A stretch of DNA of 64,000 nucleotides from G963422445 sp963422445 (GCA_963422445.2 OY729512.2:930001-994000); one strand, 5' to 3'. Positions 48,447-58,821 are shown, counted from the stretch's first letter. Made by a program: numbers and translations. Notes: a model not told the origin generated them from the sequence alone.

Positions 48447-48542
48447 GGCGCGACAGAGCCGTTCATTTCCTGCTATACATGCTGCAATCTAGGAATCATG
48501 GCCAATACGGCTAGTTCCTGACCGTTGACAGGGAGAGAGACA

Positions 48543-49709
48543 ATGACCGCCTGTATCGTCGGTTGGTCCCATCTGCCTTTTGGCAGGCATGAGGGCGAGG
48601 ATGTCGAGAGCATGGTCGTTAAGGTTGCGAGCGAGGCAGTGGCCGATGCCGGTTTTGCCCCTCGTGATGTCGATGCAATCTATCTCGGGCATTTCGGCGG
48701 AGCCTTCTCGCCGCAGGCCTTCACTGCAAGTCTTGTTCTTCAGGCTTCGGAGGATTTCCGGTTCAAGCCGGCAACCCGGGTTGAAAACGCCTGTGCCACA
48801 GGCAGTTCCGCCGTTCATCAGGGTGTTGATTTCCTGGAGGCGAAACGCGGCCGCGTGGTGCTGGTGGTCGGTGTGGAAAAGATGACCGACCTCAAGGGGC
48901 CGGCCATCGGCGAGACCCTGTTGACGGCAAGCTATCTGAAGGAGGAGGCCGGTATTGAAGGTGGTTTCGCCGGTGTCTTCGGACAGATTGCCGGAACTTA
49001 CTTCCAGCGTTACGGGGATCAGACCGAGGCCCTCGCGAGGATTGCCGCCAAGAATCACGGGAATGGTGTCGCCAACCCCTATGCCCAGATCCGCAAGGAT
49101 CTCGGGTTCGAATTTTGCCGCGATGTTTCGGAGAAGAACCCTCTGGTCGCGGGTCCGTTGAAACGGACCGATTGTTCGCTGGTTTCCGATGGCGCCGCGG
49201 CGCTGGTCCTGACCGATGTCGAGACAGCTCTTAGCTGCTCGAAGGCGGTGGCGTTCCGGTCCCGGGCGCATGTCAACGACTATCTGCCGATGTCGCGGCG
49301 CGACGTGGTCCGCTTCGAGGGTTGCAGCCAAGCTTGGCAGCAGGCGCTCGGGTCGGCGGCCTTGTCGATCGACGATCTGTCACTTGTGGAAACGCATGAC
49401 TGCTTTACTATTGCCGAACTGATCGAATACGAGGCGATGGGGCTGGCCCGGCCGGGAGAAGGCTACAAGGTGCTTGAGGAAGGCCTGACGGAGAAGGACG
49501 GCCGGTTGCCGGTCAATCCATCGGGCGGGCTCAAGGCGAAAGGCCATCCGATCGGGGCAACGGGCGTCTCGATGCATATTCTCAGCGCCATGCAGTTGCG
49601 GGGCGAGGCGGGGGATATGCAGGTTCGTGATGCGAAGCTCGCCGGCATCTTCAATATGGGCGGTGTTGCAGTTGCGAATGTGGTTTCTATACTGGAACCG
49701 ATCCGCTGA
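48543..49709 (+). CDS. Thiolase-family acyl-CoA acetyltransferase (388 aa)
   Basis: Thiolase-fold enzyme acting on acyl-CoA, of the SCP-x/acetyl-CoA acetyltransferase subgroup. The acylated Cys is in VENACATGSSAVHQG and the active-site His in LVETHDCFTIAEL. The third catalytic block is GGLKAKGHPIGATGVS. I chose ATG 48543, after AGGGAGAGAG; the frame is open to 48525. The next gene, encoding a YhdH/AcuI-type reductase, starts 17 bp later, and an acyl-CoA dehydrogenase lies 3 kb away, so a fatty-acid or propionate-like role is plausible. Confidence 0.87.
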   Translation: MTACIVGWSHLPFGRHEGEDVESMVVKVASEAVADAGFAPRDVDAIYLGHFGGAFSPQAFTASLVLQASEDFRFKPATRVENACATGSSAVHQGVDFLEAKRGRVVLVVGVEKMTDLKGPAIGETLLTASYLKEEAGIEGGFAGVFGQIAGTYFQRYGDQTEALARIAAKNHGNGVANPYAQIRKDLGFEFCRDVSEKNPLVAGPLKRTDCSLVSDGAAALVLTDVETALSCSKAVAFRSRAHVNDYLPMSRRDVVRFEGCSQAWQQALGSAALSIDDLSLVETHDCFTIAELIEYEAMGLARPGEGYKVLEEGLTEKDGRLPVNPSGGLKAKGHPIGATGVSMHILSAMQLRGEAGDMQVRDAKLAGIFNMGGVAVANVVSILEPIR

Positions 49710-49726
49710 TTGGTCAGGAGAAGTCG

Positions 49727-50719
49727 ATGAGCGTGTTTCGGGCTCTGGTTCTGCGCGAGCTCGATGGCAAGATTGACGCCGCGTTTGAATCTCTGCCGGT
49801 GCCGGATCTGCCGGTCGGCGATGTCCTTGTGCGCGTCGCTTATAGCACGCTCAACTACAAGGATGGTATGATTCTGAACGGAATTGGCCGTCTTGTGCGT
49901 GACTATCCGCACGTTCCGGGCATCGATTTCTCCGGAATCGTCGAAGACTCCGGACACCCTGACTTCAAACCTGGCGATGCTGTCGTGCTGACTGGATGGC
50001 GGGTCGGCGAGGTTCATTGGGGCGGGTTTGCGGAGCGGGCCCGGGTCAAGGGCGACTGGCTGGTCCATCTCCCTGACGGTCTGACGCTGGCCGATGCGAT
50101 GGCAGTCGGCACGGCCGGTTTTACGGCGATGCTGGCGGTGCGGACGCTTGAAGCGCACGGGCTGCAACCCGACTCCGGCGAGGTTCTGGTCACCGGTGCC
50201 GCCGGCGGGGTCGGCAGTGTCGCGGTCACGATCCTTGCCAATCTCGGATACCGGGTCACTGGTTCGACGGGGCGACCGGAGCAGGCCAACTATCTGATGC
50301 GGCTTGGCTCATCCCGGGTCGTTGAACGGGCCGAACTGGCGGAGGTGCCGAAACGGCCGTTGGCCCGCGAGCGGTTCGCGGCGGCTATCGACAATGTTGG
50401 TGGCACGACCCTCGCCAATCTGCTCACGCAGATTGCCTATGCCGGCTCGGTCGCAGCGGTCGGCATGGCTGGCGGCAACGCGCTGTCGACGACGGTGCTG
50501 CCGTTCCTGTTGCGTGGCGTCAATCTGCTCGGGATCGACTCGGTGATGTGTCCTGCTGGGCCGCGGGTCGAGACTTGGGCGCGTCTTGCCCGCGATCTGC
50601 CTATCGAACAGTTGCGGATGATGGTCGAAACCCGTGCTCTCGATGATCTTCCTGACCTTGGCCGCGCGATCCTTGATGGAAAGGTTCGTGGGCGGATCGT
50701 GATCGAGGTTGCGCCGTGA
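49727..50719 (+). CDS. acuI: YhdH/AcuI-type quinone oxidoreductase (acrylyl-CoA reductase-like, 330 aa)
   Basis: NADPH-dependent zinc-free medium-chain dehydrogenase. The family start is FRALVLRELDGKIDAAFESL. STLNYKDGMIL, PGIDFSGIVEDSGH and the Rossmann VLVTGAAGGVGSVAVTILANL are AcuI/YhdH marks, and the length matches. AcuI reduces acryloyl-CoA in propionate and DMSP metabolism; the exact substrate here is inferred. CAGGAGAAG precedes ATG 49727. It probably forms a unit with the thiolase gene. Confidence 0.85.
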   Translation: MSVFRALVLRELDGKIDAAFESLPVPDLPVGDVLVRVAYSTLNYKDGMILNGIGRLVRDYPHVPGIDFSGIVEDSGHPDFKPGDAVVLTGWRVGEVHWGGFAERARVKGDWLVHLPDGLTLADAMAVGTAGFTAMLAVRTLEAHGLQPDSGEVLVTGAAGGVGSVAVTILANLGYRVTGSTGRPEQANYLMRLGSSRVVERAELAEVPKRPLARERFAAAIDNVGGTTLANLLTQIAYAGSVAAVGMAGGNALSTTVLPFLLRGVNLLGIDSVMCPAGPRVETWARLARDLPIEQLRMMVETRALDDLPDLGRAILDGKVRGRIVIEVAP

Positions 50720-50720
50720 A

Positions 50721-51236
50721 CTATTCATCGTAACGAATCAACGATCTGAACGGGATATCCAGGCGACTGCGGCCGTTGAGGAAGGCTAGTTCCATGATGC
50801 TCACGCCGCATACGACTTCGGTGCCGATTCGGCGAAGAAGATCACTGGCCGCCCGCAGCGTGCCTCCGGTTGCCAGGAGATCGTCGACTATGGCGACGCG
50901 TTGCCCGGCCTTGAAGGCACCGTCCTGAATTTCAATGGTATCGGTTCCGTATTCGAGATCATAGGTCAAAGACATGGTTTCGCCGGGCAATTTCCCCTGC
51001 TTGCGGATCATCTGGAAACCGATACCGAGCTGCATTGCCAAAGGCGCTGCGACGATAAAGCCGCGCGACTCGATACCGGCGAGGATGTCGGGACGGAACC
51101 CGGAGACTGCGGCTTCAAGCTGGCGCACGGTTTTTTGCCATGCCTCGGCGTCGGCGAGCAGTGTCGAGATATCGTAGAACAGGATGCCTGGTTTCGGGAA
51201 ATCCGGGATCTGCCGGACGTGATCTTTCAGGTTCAT
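50721..51236 (-). CDS. apt: Adenine phosphoribosyltransferase (171 aa)
   Basis: Salvages adenine to AMP using PRPP. LKDHVRQIPDFPKPGILFYD is the standard N-terminus. GIESRGFIVAAPLA binds the base, and VAIVDDLLATGGTL is the PRPP loop. ATG 51236 matches family length; the frame is open to 51269. It ends one base after the acuI stop on the other strand (convergent) and lies 64 bp downstream of rho in the same direction. Confidence 0.95.
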   Translation of the reverse strand: MNLKDHVRQIPDFPKPGILFYDISTLLADAEAWQKTVRQLEAAVSGFRPDILAGIESRGFIVAAPLAMQLGIGFQMIRKQGKLPGETMSLTYDLEYGTDTIEIQDGAFKAGQRVAIVDDLLATGGTLRAASDLLRRIGTEVVCGVSIMELAFLNGRSRLDIPFRSLIRYDE

Positions 51237-51300
51237 GATCGGGCCTGCTCCCGAACGTCCGCCATGCATGCTGTTCCCGGCGGATCAAGGGTGCCGGGCT

Positions 51301-52560
51301 TCATGAATTCATCGCGTCAAAGAAATCGTCGTTGCTCTTGGTCGTTTTCAGTTTGTCGAGCAGAAACTCCATGGCATCGACTGTTCCCATCTGGGTCAGG
51401 ATACGGCGCAGCACCCACATCTTTGCCAATGTTCCCTTGTTGACCAGCAATTCCTCCTTGCGGGTTCCCGATCGGGTGATGTCGATGGTCGGGAATGTGC
51501 GTTTGTCGGTCAGCTTGCGGTCGAGAATGATTTCGGAATTGCCGGTGCCCTTGAATTCCTCGAAAATCACTTCGTCCATGCGCGAGCCGGTATCGATTAG
51601 GGCTGTCGAGATGATTGAAAGCGAGCCACCTTCCTCGATGTTGCGGGCGGCGCCGAAGAACCGTTTTGGGCGCTGCAGCGCGTTGGCATCGACGCCGCCG
51701 GTCAGAACCTTGCCGGATGACGGGACAACGGTGTTGTAGGCCCGCGCCAGCCGCGTGATCGAATCCAGCAGGATCACGACATCGCGCCGGTGTTCGACGA
51801 GGCGTTTGGCTTTCGAGATCACCATCTCGGCAACCTGGACGTGCCGTCGCGCCGGCTCGTCGAAGGTCGAGCTGATAACTTCGCCTTTCACCGTCCGGTC
51901 CATATCGGTGACCTCTTCGGGGCGTTCGTCGATGAGCAGCACGATCAGGTAGATCTCGGGGTGATTCTCGGCGATGGACTTTGCAATGTTTTGCAGCATC
52001 ACGGTCTTGCCGGTTCGTGGCGGCGCTACGACGAGGGCGCGCTGTCCCTTGCCGATTGGCGCAATCAGGTCGATAACGCGGCAGGTCGGATCAAGCTGCT
52101 TGGCTGAAGTAATGATCTCGAGATCGAGGCGCTCTTCGGGATAGAGCGGGGTCAGGTCGTCGAAATTGATGCGATGGCGAACGACTTCGGGATCCTCGAA
52201 GTTGATCTTGTTCACCCGCAACAGGGAGAAATACCGTTCGCCGTCCTTTGGTGCCCGAATCTGACCTTCAACGGTATCACCGTTGCGCAGTCCGAAGCGC
52301 CGGATCTGGCTGGACGAGATATAGATGTCGTCGGGGCCGGGCAGATAATTCGATTCCGGGGAGCGGAGAAAGCCGAAGCCGTCCGGCAGTGTTTCGAGAA
52401 CGCCCATGCCGTAGATCGGCACTTCGTTGTCTGCGAGCTGTTTGAGGATTGCAAACATGATGTCCTGTTTGCGCAGCACGCTGGCATTTTCGATTTCGAG
52501 CTCCTCGGCATGGGCGAGAAGATCGGCAGGGGTCTTGGATTTCAATTCCTGAAGATGCAT
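51301..52560 (-). CDS. rho: Transcription termination factor Rho (419 aa)
   Basis: Hexameric RNA helicase ending transcripts. The N-terminal MHLQELKSKTPADLLAHAEE is the usual alphaproteobacterial start, so I use ATG 52560 although the frame opens at 52722. The RNA-binding OSB region includes GFGFLRSPESNYLPGPDDIY. Walker A is APPRTGKTVML, Walker B VILLDSITRLARAYN, and the Q/R-loop region SGKVLTGGVDANALQRPKRF is intact. Confidence 0.96.
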   Translation of the reverse strand: MHLQELKSKTPADLLAHAEELEIENASVLRKQDIMFAILKQLADNEVPIYGMGVLETLPDGFGFLRSPESNYLPGPDDIYISSSQIRRFGLRNGDTVEGQIRAPKDGERYFSLLRVNKINFEDPEVVRHRINFDDLTPLYPEERLDLEIITSAKQLDPTCRVIDLIAPIGKGQRALVVAPPRTGKTVMLQNIAKSIAENHPEIYLIVLLIDERPEEVTDMDRTVKGEVISSTFDEPARRHVQVAEMVISKAKRLVEHRRDVVILLDSITRLARAYNTVVPSSGKVLTGGVDANALQRPKRFFGAARNIEEGGSLSIISTALIDTGSRMDEVIFEEFKGTGNSEIILDRKLTDKRTFPTIDITRSGTRKEELLVNKGTLAKMWVLRRILTQMGTVDAMEFLLDKLKTTKSNDDFFDAMNS

Positions 52561-52837
52561 TTCGGCAGATCTTTTGCTGCGAGGCACGGGATAGGGTAAA
52601 GGCATGGGCACGCCATTGCCGGTCCGCTTCGGTTTCCTTCGGCCATCTGGATATCGCGGTCGGCCGGTCGCGGACAGGGCACCTAATGAAGAAACATCAG
52701 GCTTTCCAGGAGGATATAACAACGACCGGATCTGAAGTCAAACGATGCGCGAATTTTTTTATCTCGAACCCGTCATTTCAATCCGGTGCATCGGGACGGT
52801 TCGCGTGACGGGGCTTGCCATATTGCCAACGGCCCGA

Positions 52838-54006
52838 TCAATAGGATTTCGGGAGGCCGAGGCCGCGTTCCGCGATATAGCACAGAATGAGGTGCGGGGT
52901 GATTGGCGCGAGCCGATGGATCAGTGCTTCGCGAAGATAGCGTTCGACATGGTATTCCTTCGCATAGCCCATGCCGCCATGGGTCATGATCGCGTTGTTG
53001 CAGGCATTGAAAGCGGCTTCGCCGGCAAGATATTTGGCGGCATTGGCCATGGCGCCGCATTCGTCACCGCGGTCGTAAAGCTGCGCGGCACGAAAGGCCA
53101 TGAGATTGGCCGCTTCGAGTTCGATCCAGCTCTTGGCCAGCGGGTGCTGAACGCCCTGGTTTTCTCCGATCGGGGGCGACCGAACACGATCCGTTCGCTG
53201 GCGTAGGCCGCGGCCTTGTCAAGCGCGGCGCGGCCTAGTCCGACAAGGCCGGCGGCGATCAGGATCCGTTCCGGGTTGATTCCGTGCAACAGATACCGGA
53301 AGCCCTTGCCTTCTTCGCCGATCCTGTCATCGAACGGGATTTCGAGGCCGTCGAAGAAGACGAGATTGGAGTCGACGCATTTCCGGCCCATCTTGTCGAT
53401 TGGCCGGATCTCGACTTTGGACCGGTCGAGATCGGTGTAGAACAGGCTGAGTCCGTCGATGGGGCGCGTGGTTTCCGAGTCATCGCCAGTGCGGGCGATG
53501 AGCAGGATCTTGTTGGCGACCTGCGCGGTTGAGGTCCACGCCTTCTGACCGTGCACGACATAGCGATCGTTGCGGCGTTTGGCGCGGGTTTTGAGACGGG
53601 TGGTATCGATGCCGGTTTCGGCTTCGGTGACGCCGAAACACGTGATATCGTCACGCTTGACGATTGGCGGCAACATGCGTTGTTTCTGGGCTTCGGTTCC
53701 GAACCGGACGACGGGATTGAGGCCGAAGATTCCAAGGCTGACCGAGGAGACGCCGCCGTTTCCGGCGCCGGACCGGGAGATTTCCTGCATCAGGATCGCG
53801 GCTTCGGTGATGCCGAGTCCGGTGCCGCCATAGTCCGGCGGCATGGCGATGCCCATGAAGCCCTGATCGGCGATGGCGCGGCAGAAGTCCTCGGGGAATT
53901 TGCCGTCGGTATCGCGCTCCAGCCAGTACTCGTCGCCAAAATCCGCACAGAGACGGGCAACGCTGTCCTGGATCTGCTGTTGCTTCGGCGTGAAATCGAT
54001 GCTCAT
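52838..54006 (-). pseudogene. Acyl-CoA dehydrogenase, frameshifted at a G run (about 389 aa if repaired)
   Basis: FAD enzyme of acyl-CoA oxidation. From ATG 54006 the frame has MPPDYGGTGLGITEAAILM, FGVTEAETGIDTTRLKTRA and NPERILIAAGLVGLGRAAL up to SERIVFGRP. Five G (53172-53176, + strand) then cause a shift. The true C-terminus (IGENQGVQHPLAKSWIELEA, MAFRAAQLYDRGDECGAM, THGGMGYAKEYHVERYLRE) continues in another frame to 52838. Two G too many, or one too few, explains it. Either it is a recent pseudogene or the base call is wrong. Confidence 0.88.
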
Positions 54007-54093
54007 GGGCCTACTTCATACAAGTTTCTGACCAAGGCCGCCATCATGATGCCTCCAATATTGTGCGACAACGGTGGGGACCGATCTGCCTTA

Positions 54094-56150
54094 GCCCAAG
54101 TTTAACAACCCGTTTCGAAGTTTGTTGTGCATCAATGCGTTAGAGAGCAAGACTTCCGCGTATGGCACTACATTTCGGTTGCCTGTGCCGATTTCGTGGT
54201 CAGACGATTATTTTCCTGATGCCTCCGGGACCGGGGTCCGCGCCGCGCGCCCGATAGATGGCCCGTTGCCGGAGTTCATCGCGGGTGGCCTTGCGCAGAT
54301 GAAGCGTGCGGCCGTCCTTGCTCCGGACGGTCGCCGTGCCGCGCTGCTGGCCCTCGAGGATGCGTCGCAGGCTGGCCCAGCTTGCGCACTCGCCCTGCTC
54401 ACGGAGGCGCCGGCGGATGGTCTGCACCATCTGGTCGGCGCTCACGGTGATGAACAGGGGCCCGTCGGAGCGCCTCTGGGTCTGATGGAAGATGGGGCGG
54501 AGGCCGAGTTCGGATTTGAGCGAGCGGAACACGGCCTCCACATCGGTGAGCGCGGTGTAGGTGCGCCACAGTACCTCCTCGTCCCAGTCCTCGACGTTGG
54601 TGCGCAGGCAGTAGACGCCTTGATGTGTGATCATGGTGCCGGCGCGCGGGCGGCGCTGCCAGGTGACGGCGCGGGCCTTCTTGCCGCTGTCATCGGCGAT
54701 GACAGCGATGACGTAGTGCGCGCCGACGCCGCGGCTCTTCTCCTTGATCCGGCCGATCCGCTGCCAGACATGGTCGAGGCGCTTGCGGGTGCGCGGCCGC
54801 GACAGGCCCTCGAGGCGCTTGCGCAACGCGCCCTCGAAGCGCGCGGCAATGCCCTGTTCCTTCTTCGCCCGCGCTTCGGAGTAGCAGTAGAGCCGCACCT
54901 CTCCGCCGTCCGCGTCGACCACCTTATGCACATGGACCGTCTGGCGCGAGCGGGTCTCAAGCGCAATCGCCAGATCGGGATCGAAGCGGCGGGCGCGTTC
55001 CCGGCTGACCGCCAGATAGCGGTCGCCGTTCTCGCGCAGCCAGACGATGTTGGCCTCGGTGGCAATCCCCGCATCCATCACCACCAAGGCGTCCGCCGGA
55101 GCGTGCAGGGCGTCGAGCATGGGCGCCAGGGTCGTGTCTTCGTTGACCGCACCCGCGAACACTTCGGAGCGGCGTACGAAGCCCGAGCCGTCGAGCACCA
55201 GCCCCAGGGTGAGCAGCGGGCAATCCGAGCGCTTCTCCTTGGAGTGGCCGCGTTCGGCCTTGGTCTGGGCCGCCGCCTCGCCCTCGAAGAAGGTATTGGT
55301 CAGGTCGTAGAGCGTGACCGTGTGGGGCAGACCGAACAGGTCCGTCACCGGCTCGAAGAGGGGGCCTCGATCGCCGAACGGTGCGCCAGCAGGGCATCGG
55401 AGGCGCGGGTGAGGCGCATCATGCTCATCCGCTCGAAGTCCACGCCCAGACGCTCGCCGAGGGCCGAACGCGCGCACAGCCAGCGCCAGCTGGCGCGCTC
55501 AGACCCCGGTGCCGCCATGCGCGCGATGATGCTGGCCATGGCCAGCGCGCGCTGCGTGCCGTTGAAGCCCAGCCGCTCCAGCAGGGCCTCCAGGCCGAGC
55601 TGCTCCATGGCCCACAGCCCGACAGCCCCGACGCCGACCGAGCGCGGGCGGATTAGCGCCAGAGTGCTCACGTCCACCGTCTGCATGTCTGGGCGCTCGA
55701 CGGCGGCGGGCGGCGCCCGAGTGAGCAGTGGCGCGGCGATGTGCTGGGCATGCCGCTCGACCTCTTCCGGGCAGGTCAGCGGCACCAGCTCGCCCTGGCG
55801 GTCGAGCAGCTGCTGGATCCGGGCGCACAGCACGGGCCAGCGCCGTCGCGCGAGCGAGAAGTCGCTGCCGAGGTCGAGAAGGGTGTGCTGGCGGACCCTG
55901 TCTCCGCTGCGCTCGTTGCGCACCAGGCGGTACGAGTAATAGACGTCGCCGCGTTCGGTTGTGCGTATCTTGGCGCGCCGGATGAACAGGGTCGGAGGAT
56001 AATGGCGGGGCCGGCCCTTGGAAACCCACGGCCGCACATATTATGTCACTACAATTCAGCATTGAAACACGAAAACGAACAAAATCAACGAGTGCCGGAT
56101 GCCCAGCGCCTAAATACGCTAATTTCGGCGTGCCGAATGTTAAACTTGGG
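54094..56150 (-). mobile_element. IS1634-family element
   Basis: About 2.06 kb. Inverted ends CCCAAGTTTAACA at about 54095 and, inverted, at 56150, with TTA on both flanks. The right side is directly followed by an IS5-type element. Confidence 0.75.
54200..56037 (-). pseudogene. IS1634-family transposase, frameshifted at a G run
   Basis: The N-terminal part (FIRRAKIRTTERGDVYYSYR to RASDALLAHRSAIE) runs to about 55363, where five G (+ strand) shift the frame. The rest resumes with LFEPVTDLFGLPHTVTLYDL and has the catalytic DLTNTFFEG, LVVMDAGIATEANIVWLREN, and the C-terminal TALTDVEAVFRSLKSELGLR. A one-base correction gives a full IS1634 protein of normal length (about 600 residues). Confidence 0.87.
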
Positions 56151-56154
56151 TTAG

Positions 56155-57055
56155 TGTCTGACCTAAAACTGTTTGGGTGGTCTCGCATGGTGTTCTTCAT
56201 GGGTGAACACTCATACCATGGGGGCACATCATGCCTTGGAACGAGACTACCCGGAAGCAGTATAGCCGGAGCGTTACGAAAGCGATCTGACCGATGCCGA
56301 ATGGGCCTTGCTGGACCCGCTTCTTCCACCGTCGCGCCGGCTTGGTCGCCCCCGTCAGGTGGATCTGCGTGACGTGGTGAACGCGATCGCCTGCATGCTC
56401 TGGACAGGGTGCAGTTGGCGGGCATTACCGAATGATTTTCCGGCGTTTACGGCGGTTCAGACCTATTTCTACGCGTGGTCCCGGTCGGGGGTCCCGGAGC
56501 AGGTTTGCGCCCGTTTTACGACGCTCGGGCGGCTCCGGTCGGGGCGTAGTGCGGACCTGAGCGCGGCCATCATCGACAGTCAGAGCGTGCCGATGGTCGA
56601 AGCGGGCAGCGAGGAATGCGGCGACGATGCCAGCAAGACGATCAAGGGCGGCAAGCGTCACCTTGCCGCCCAGGTCCATCCGGCGCGTATCCAGGACCGG
56701 GATGGCACGCGTCCCTTGTTGCCGGCGTTGCAGGCCAGTCAGAACACGGTGCAGATCGTGTGTGCCGACGGCGCCTATGGCGGCAACAAGCTGGCAAGCA
56801 CGCTCAAGGAAGCGAATTGCCCGATCACTGTGCAGGTCATCGGAAAACCCACGGATACCAAGGGGTTCGTCGTCATGTCCCGGCGCTGGCTGGTCGAACG
56901 CACCTTCGGATGGCTGCGCCGCTGCCGGCGCCTCTCCAGAGATTTCGAGCGATCCATCGCCAGCGCCCTCGCCTGGCTCCTGCTGGCTCTGAGCCGTGTT
57001 CTCATGCGCCGACTCAGACGCATGCAAGCCACTGTCACTAATTGATATCATTATG
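56155..57055 (+). mobile_element. IS5-type element next to IS1634
   Basis: The left end contains TGACCTAAAACT (from 56159), also seen in relics at 11234 and 21984. I could not find the matching inverted right end before 57130, so the right border is approximate. Confidence 0.65.
56231..57045 (+). pseudogene. IS5-type transposase, 7-bp deletion near the start
   Basis: The natural start MPWNETTRKQYSR (ATG 56231) is put out of frame by the loss of seven bases (GCAAGAC, still present in the relic near 22055). From SDLTDAEWALLDPL the main frame is open to 57045. It has the catalytic AAIIDSQSVPMVEAGSE, CADGAYGGNKLAST and SRRWLVERTFGWLRRCRRLS. A weak internal start could still give most of the protein. 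Confidence 0.8.
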
Positions 57056-57132
57056 ATTCAAACACTTACAATCTCTTCACCAAGAAGTAGGCTAATTGAA
57101 AATTTTATATTGATTTAGCCTCAATAATCACT

Positions 57133-58821
57133 ATGCTTCACGACATGATCGCACGCGACCTCGCCCCAAAGCTGACGGAGGCGGCGCAGACTTGGCCGTC
57201 CATCACGCTCACCGGACCTCGGCAGAGCGGAAAGACAACGTTGTGCCGCGCCCTATTCCCACAGCATCGGTACGAGACGCTGGAAGCCCTCGACGTACGG
57301 GCCTTCGCCGCTGAAGACCCCCGCGCTTTCCTGGCCCAATTTCCGGAAGGTGCAGTTCTCGACGAGGTCCAGAGAGTGCCCGATCTACTCTCCTATCTGC
57401 AAGGCATCATCGACGCAGACTCGGCGCCAGGTCGTTGGATTCTCACGGGCTCGCAAAACCTCTCTCTGCTCGAATCGGTCAGCCAGTCGCTGGCAGGACG
57501 GACTGCAGTGTACAACCTCCTTCCGCTGACGAGAGGCGAGACGATCCGTTTTCCCCGGCACCCCGAGACTCTCGACGAGACTCTCTTCACCGGTTCTTAC
57601 CCGCGTATATTCGATGAAGGGCAGGAAGCCTCGGACTGGCTCGGTTCCTACATCGCCACCTACATCGAGCGCGATGTGCGGATGATCAACAACGTAGGCG
57701 ATCTCACGACCTTTCAGCGTTTCGTAACACTTTGTGCGGGTCGGACAGCGCAATTGCTCAACTACTCGTCGCTCGCAGGGGATTGCGGCATTTCGCAACC
57801 GACGGCGAAAGCCTGGCTCAGCATCCTTGAAACCAGCTTTATTGCTTTCCGCCTTCCGGTCCTTCACACGAATCTTCGCAAGCGCTTGGTGAAGATGCCC
57901 AAGCTGCATTTCTACGATGCCGGGCTCGTCTGCCGGTTGCTGCGTATCCGTACCCCCGAACAACTCCGCGCACATCCGCTTCGCGGCGCGATCTTCGAAA
58001 CTTGGGTAGTCTCGGAGATCGCCAAACATCGGGCCAACCAGGGTGAAGCAAATGGAATCTCGTTTTACCGCGACCGAAACGGCGCGGAGGCCGATCTCAT
58101 AGTCGAAAACCCGATCGGCACCATGATTGTCGAAGCCAAGTCCTCAGAGACAGCATCGTCCAGCCTGTTCGACGGTCCCAAACGCGTCCGAAGGCACCTT
58201 GCCCAATCGACCCACCGGTGCTCAGTCGTAGTTGTCTACGGCGGCGATCAACCCCAGCGCCGGGGAACGGACAGCCTGATCCCATGGAGGGAATTGCACG
58301 AGTTCGACCGGGGCGCATCGGACTGCATCGTCACTGTCCGATCCGTCGGCCGGCCGGTCACCGGAGCCAATATACTCGCACTGTTCCCCAACAAGACGTG
58401 GAAAAACGCAGTCACGGACGAAAGCGGCACGGCAATACTCGATTTGCATTCCGCTCAATTGCCGATGACTGTTCTTGTCGCCACAAACGGGTACGCGGCG
58501 CACGTGGAGAGCAACTGGAAACCGGTAGACGGACCACTCGACGTCGAATTGACAGAACTGTCCGATGGCGGCGCCGTCATCTTCCCGAACGATACGGGAC
58601 ATGTGCCAATTCTGCGAGGCCGGCTCAATCCGATCCTGGACGACCTCGACCGCACATACCTCTACGCCGACAACATCGCCATCAACCACGGACTGCAGCA
58701 GCCAGCGCGGTTTGCTCTCGGGGAAGATCTGCACCTCAGCGATGCCGAGGGACAGGAGGCGACGGTCCGTATTGTCGCCATCGTCGGCCGGTCCTCCTTG
58801 GTACAATATCGCCAAGCATGA
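57133..58821 (+). CDS. DUF4143 AAA ATPase with extra C-terminal domain (562 aa)
   Basis: Residues 1-390 are a complete AAA_14/DUF4143 protein. They show Walker A TGPRQSGKTT (27-36), Walker B GAVLDEVQR (73-81), sensor WILTGSQN (102-109), the winged-helix middle (SLAGDCGISQPTAKAWLSIL) and the nuclease-like end GAEADLIVEN...MIVEAKSS with an ExK motif. Such proteins usually stop near 390-400 residues. Here about 170 more follow. GRPVTGANILALFPNKTWKN and DESGTAILDL resemble carboxypeptidase-regulatory/Ig-like folds, and a last block contains GRLNPILDDLDRTYLYADNI. ATG 57133 lacks a ribosome site. No partner gene survives nearby. Confidence 0.85.
   Translation: MLHDMIARDLAPKLTEAAQTWPSITLTGPRQSGKTTLCRALFPQHRYETLEALDVRAFAAEDPRAFLAQFPEGAVLDEVQRVPDLLSYLQGIIDADSAPGRWILTGSQNLSLLESVSQSLAGRTAVYNLLPLTRGETIRFPRHPETLDETLFTGSYPRIFDEGQEASDWLGSYIATYIERDVRMINNVGDLTTFQRFVTLCAGRTAQLLNYSSLAGDCGISQPTAKAWLSILETSFIAFRLPVLHTNLRKRLVKMPKLHFYDAGLVCRLLRIRTPEQLRAHPLRGAIFETWVVSEIAKHRANQGEANGISFYRDRNGAEADLIVENPIGTMIVEAKSSETASSSLFDGPKRVRRHLAQSTHRCSVVVVYGGDQPQRRGTDSLIPWRELHEFDRGASDCIVTVRSVGRPVTGANILALFPNKTWKNAVTDESGTAILDLHSAQLPMTVLVATNGYAAHVESNWKPVDGPLDVELTELSDGGAVIFPNDTGHVPILRGRLNPILDDLDRTYLYADNIAINHGLQQPARFALGEDLHLSDAEGQEATVRIVAIVGRSSLVQYRQA

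Noticed and set aside
54122..55939. 605-codon plus-strand frame over the IS1634 element
   Set aside because: It is antisense to a recognisable IS1634 transposase and has no motifs of its own.
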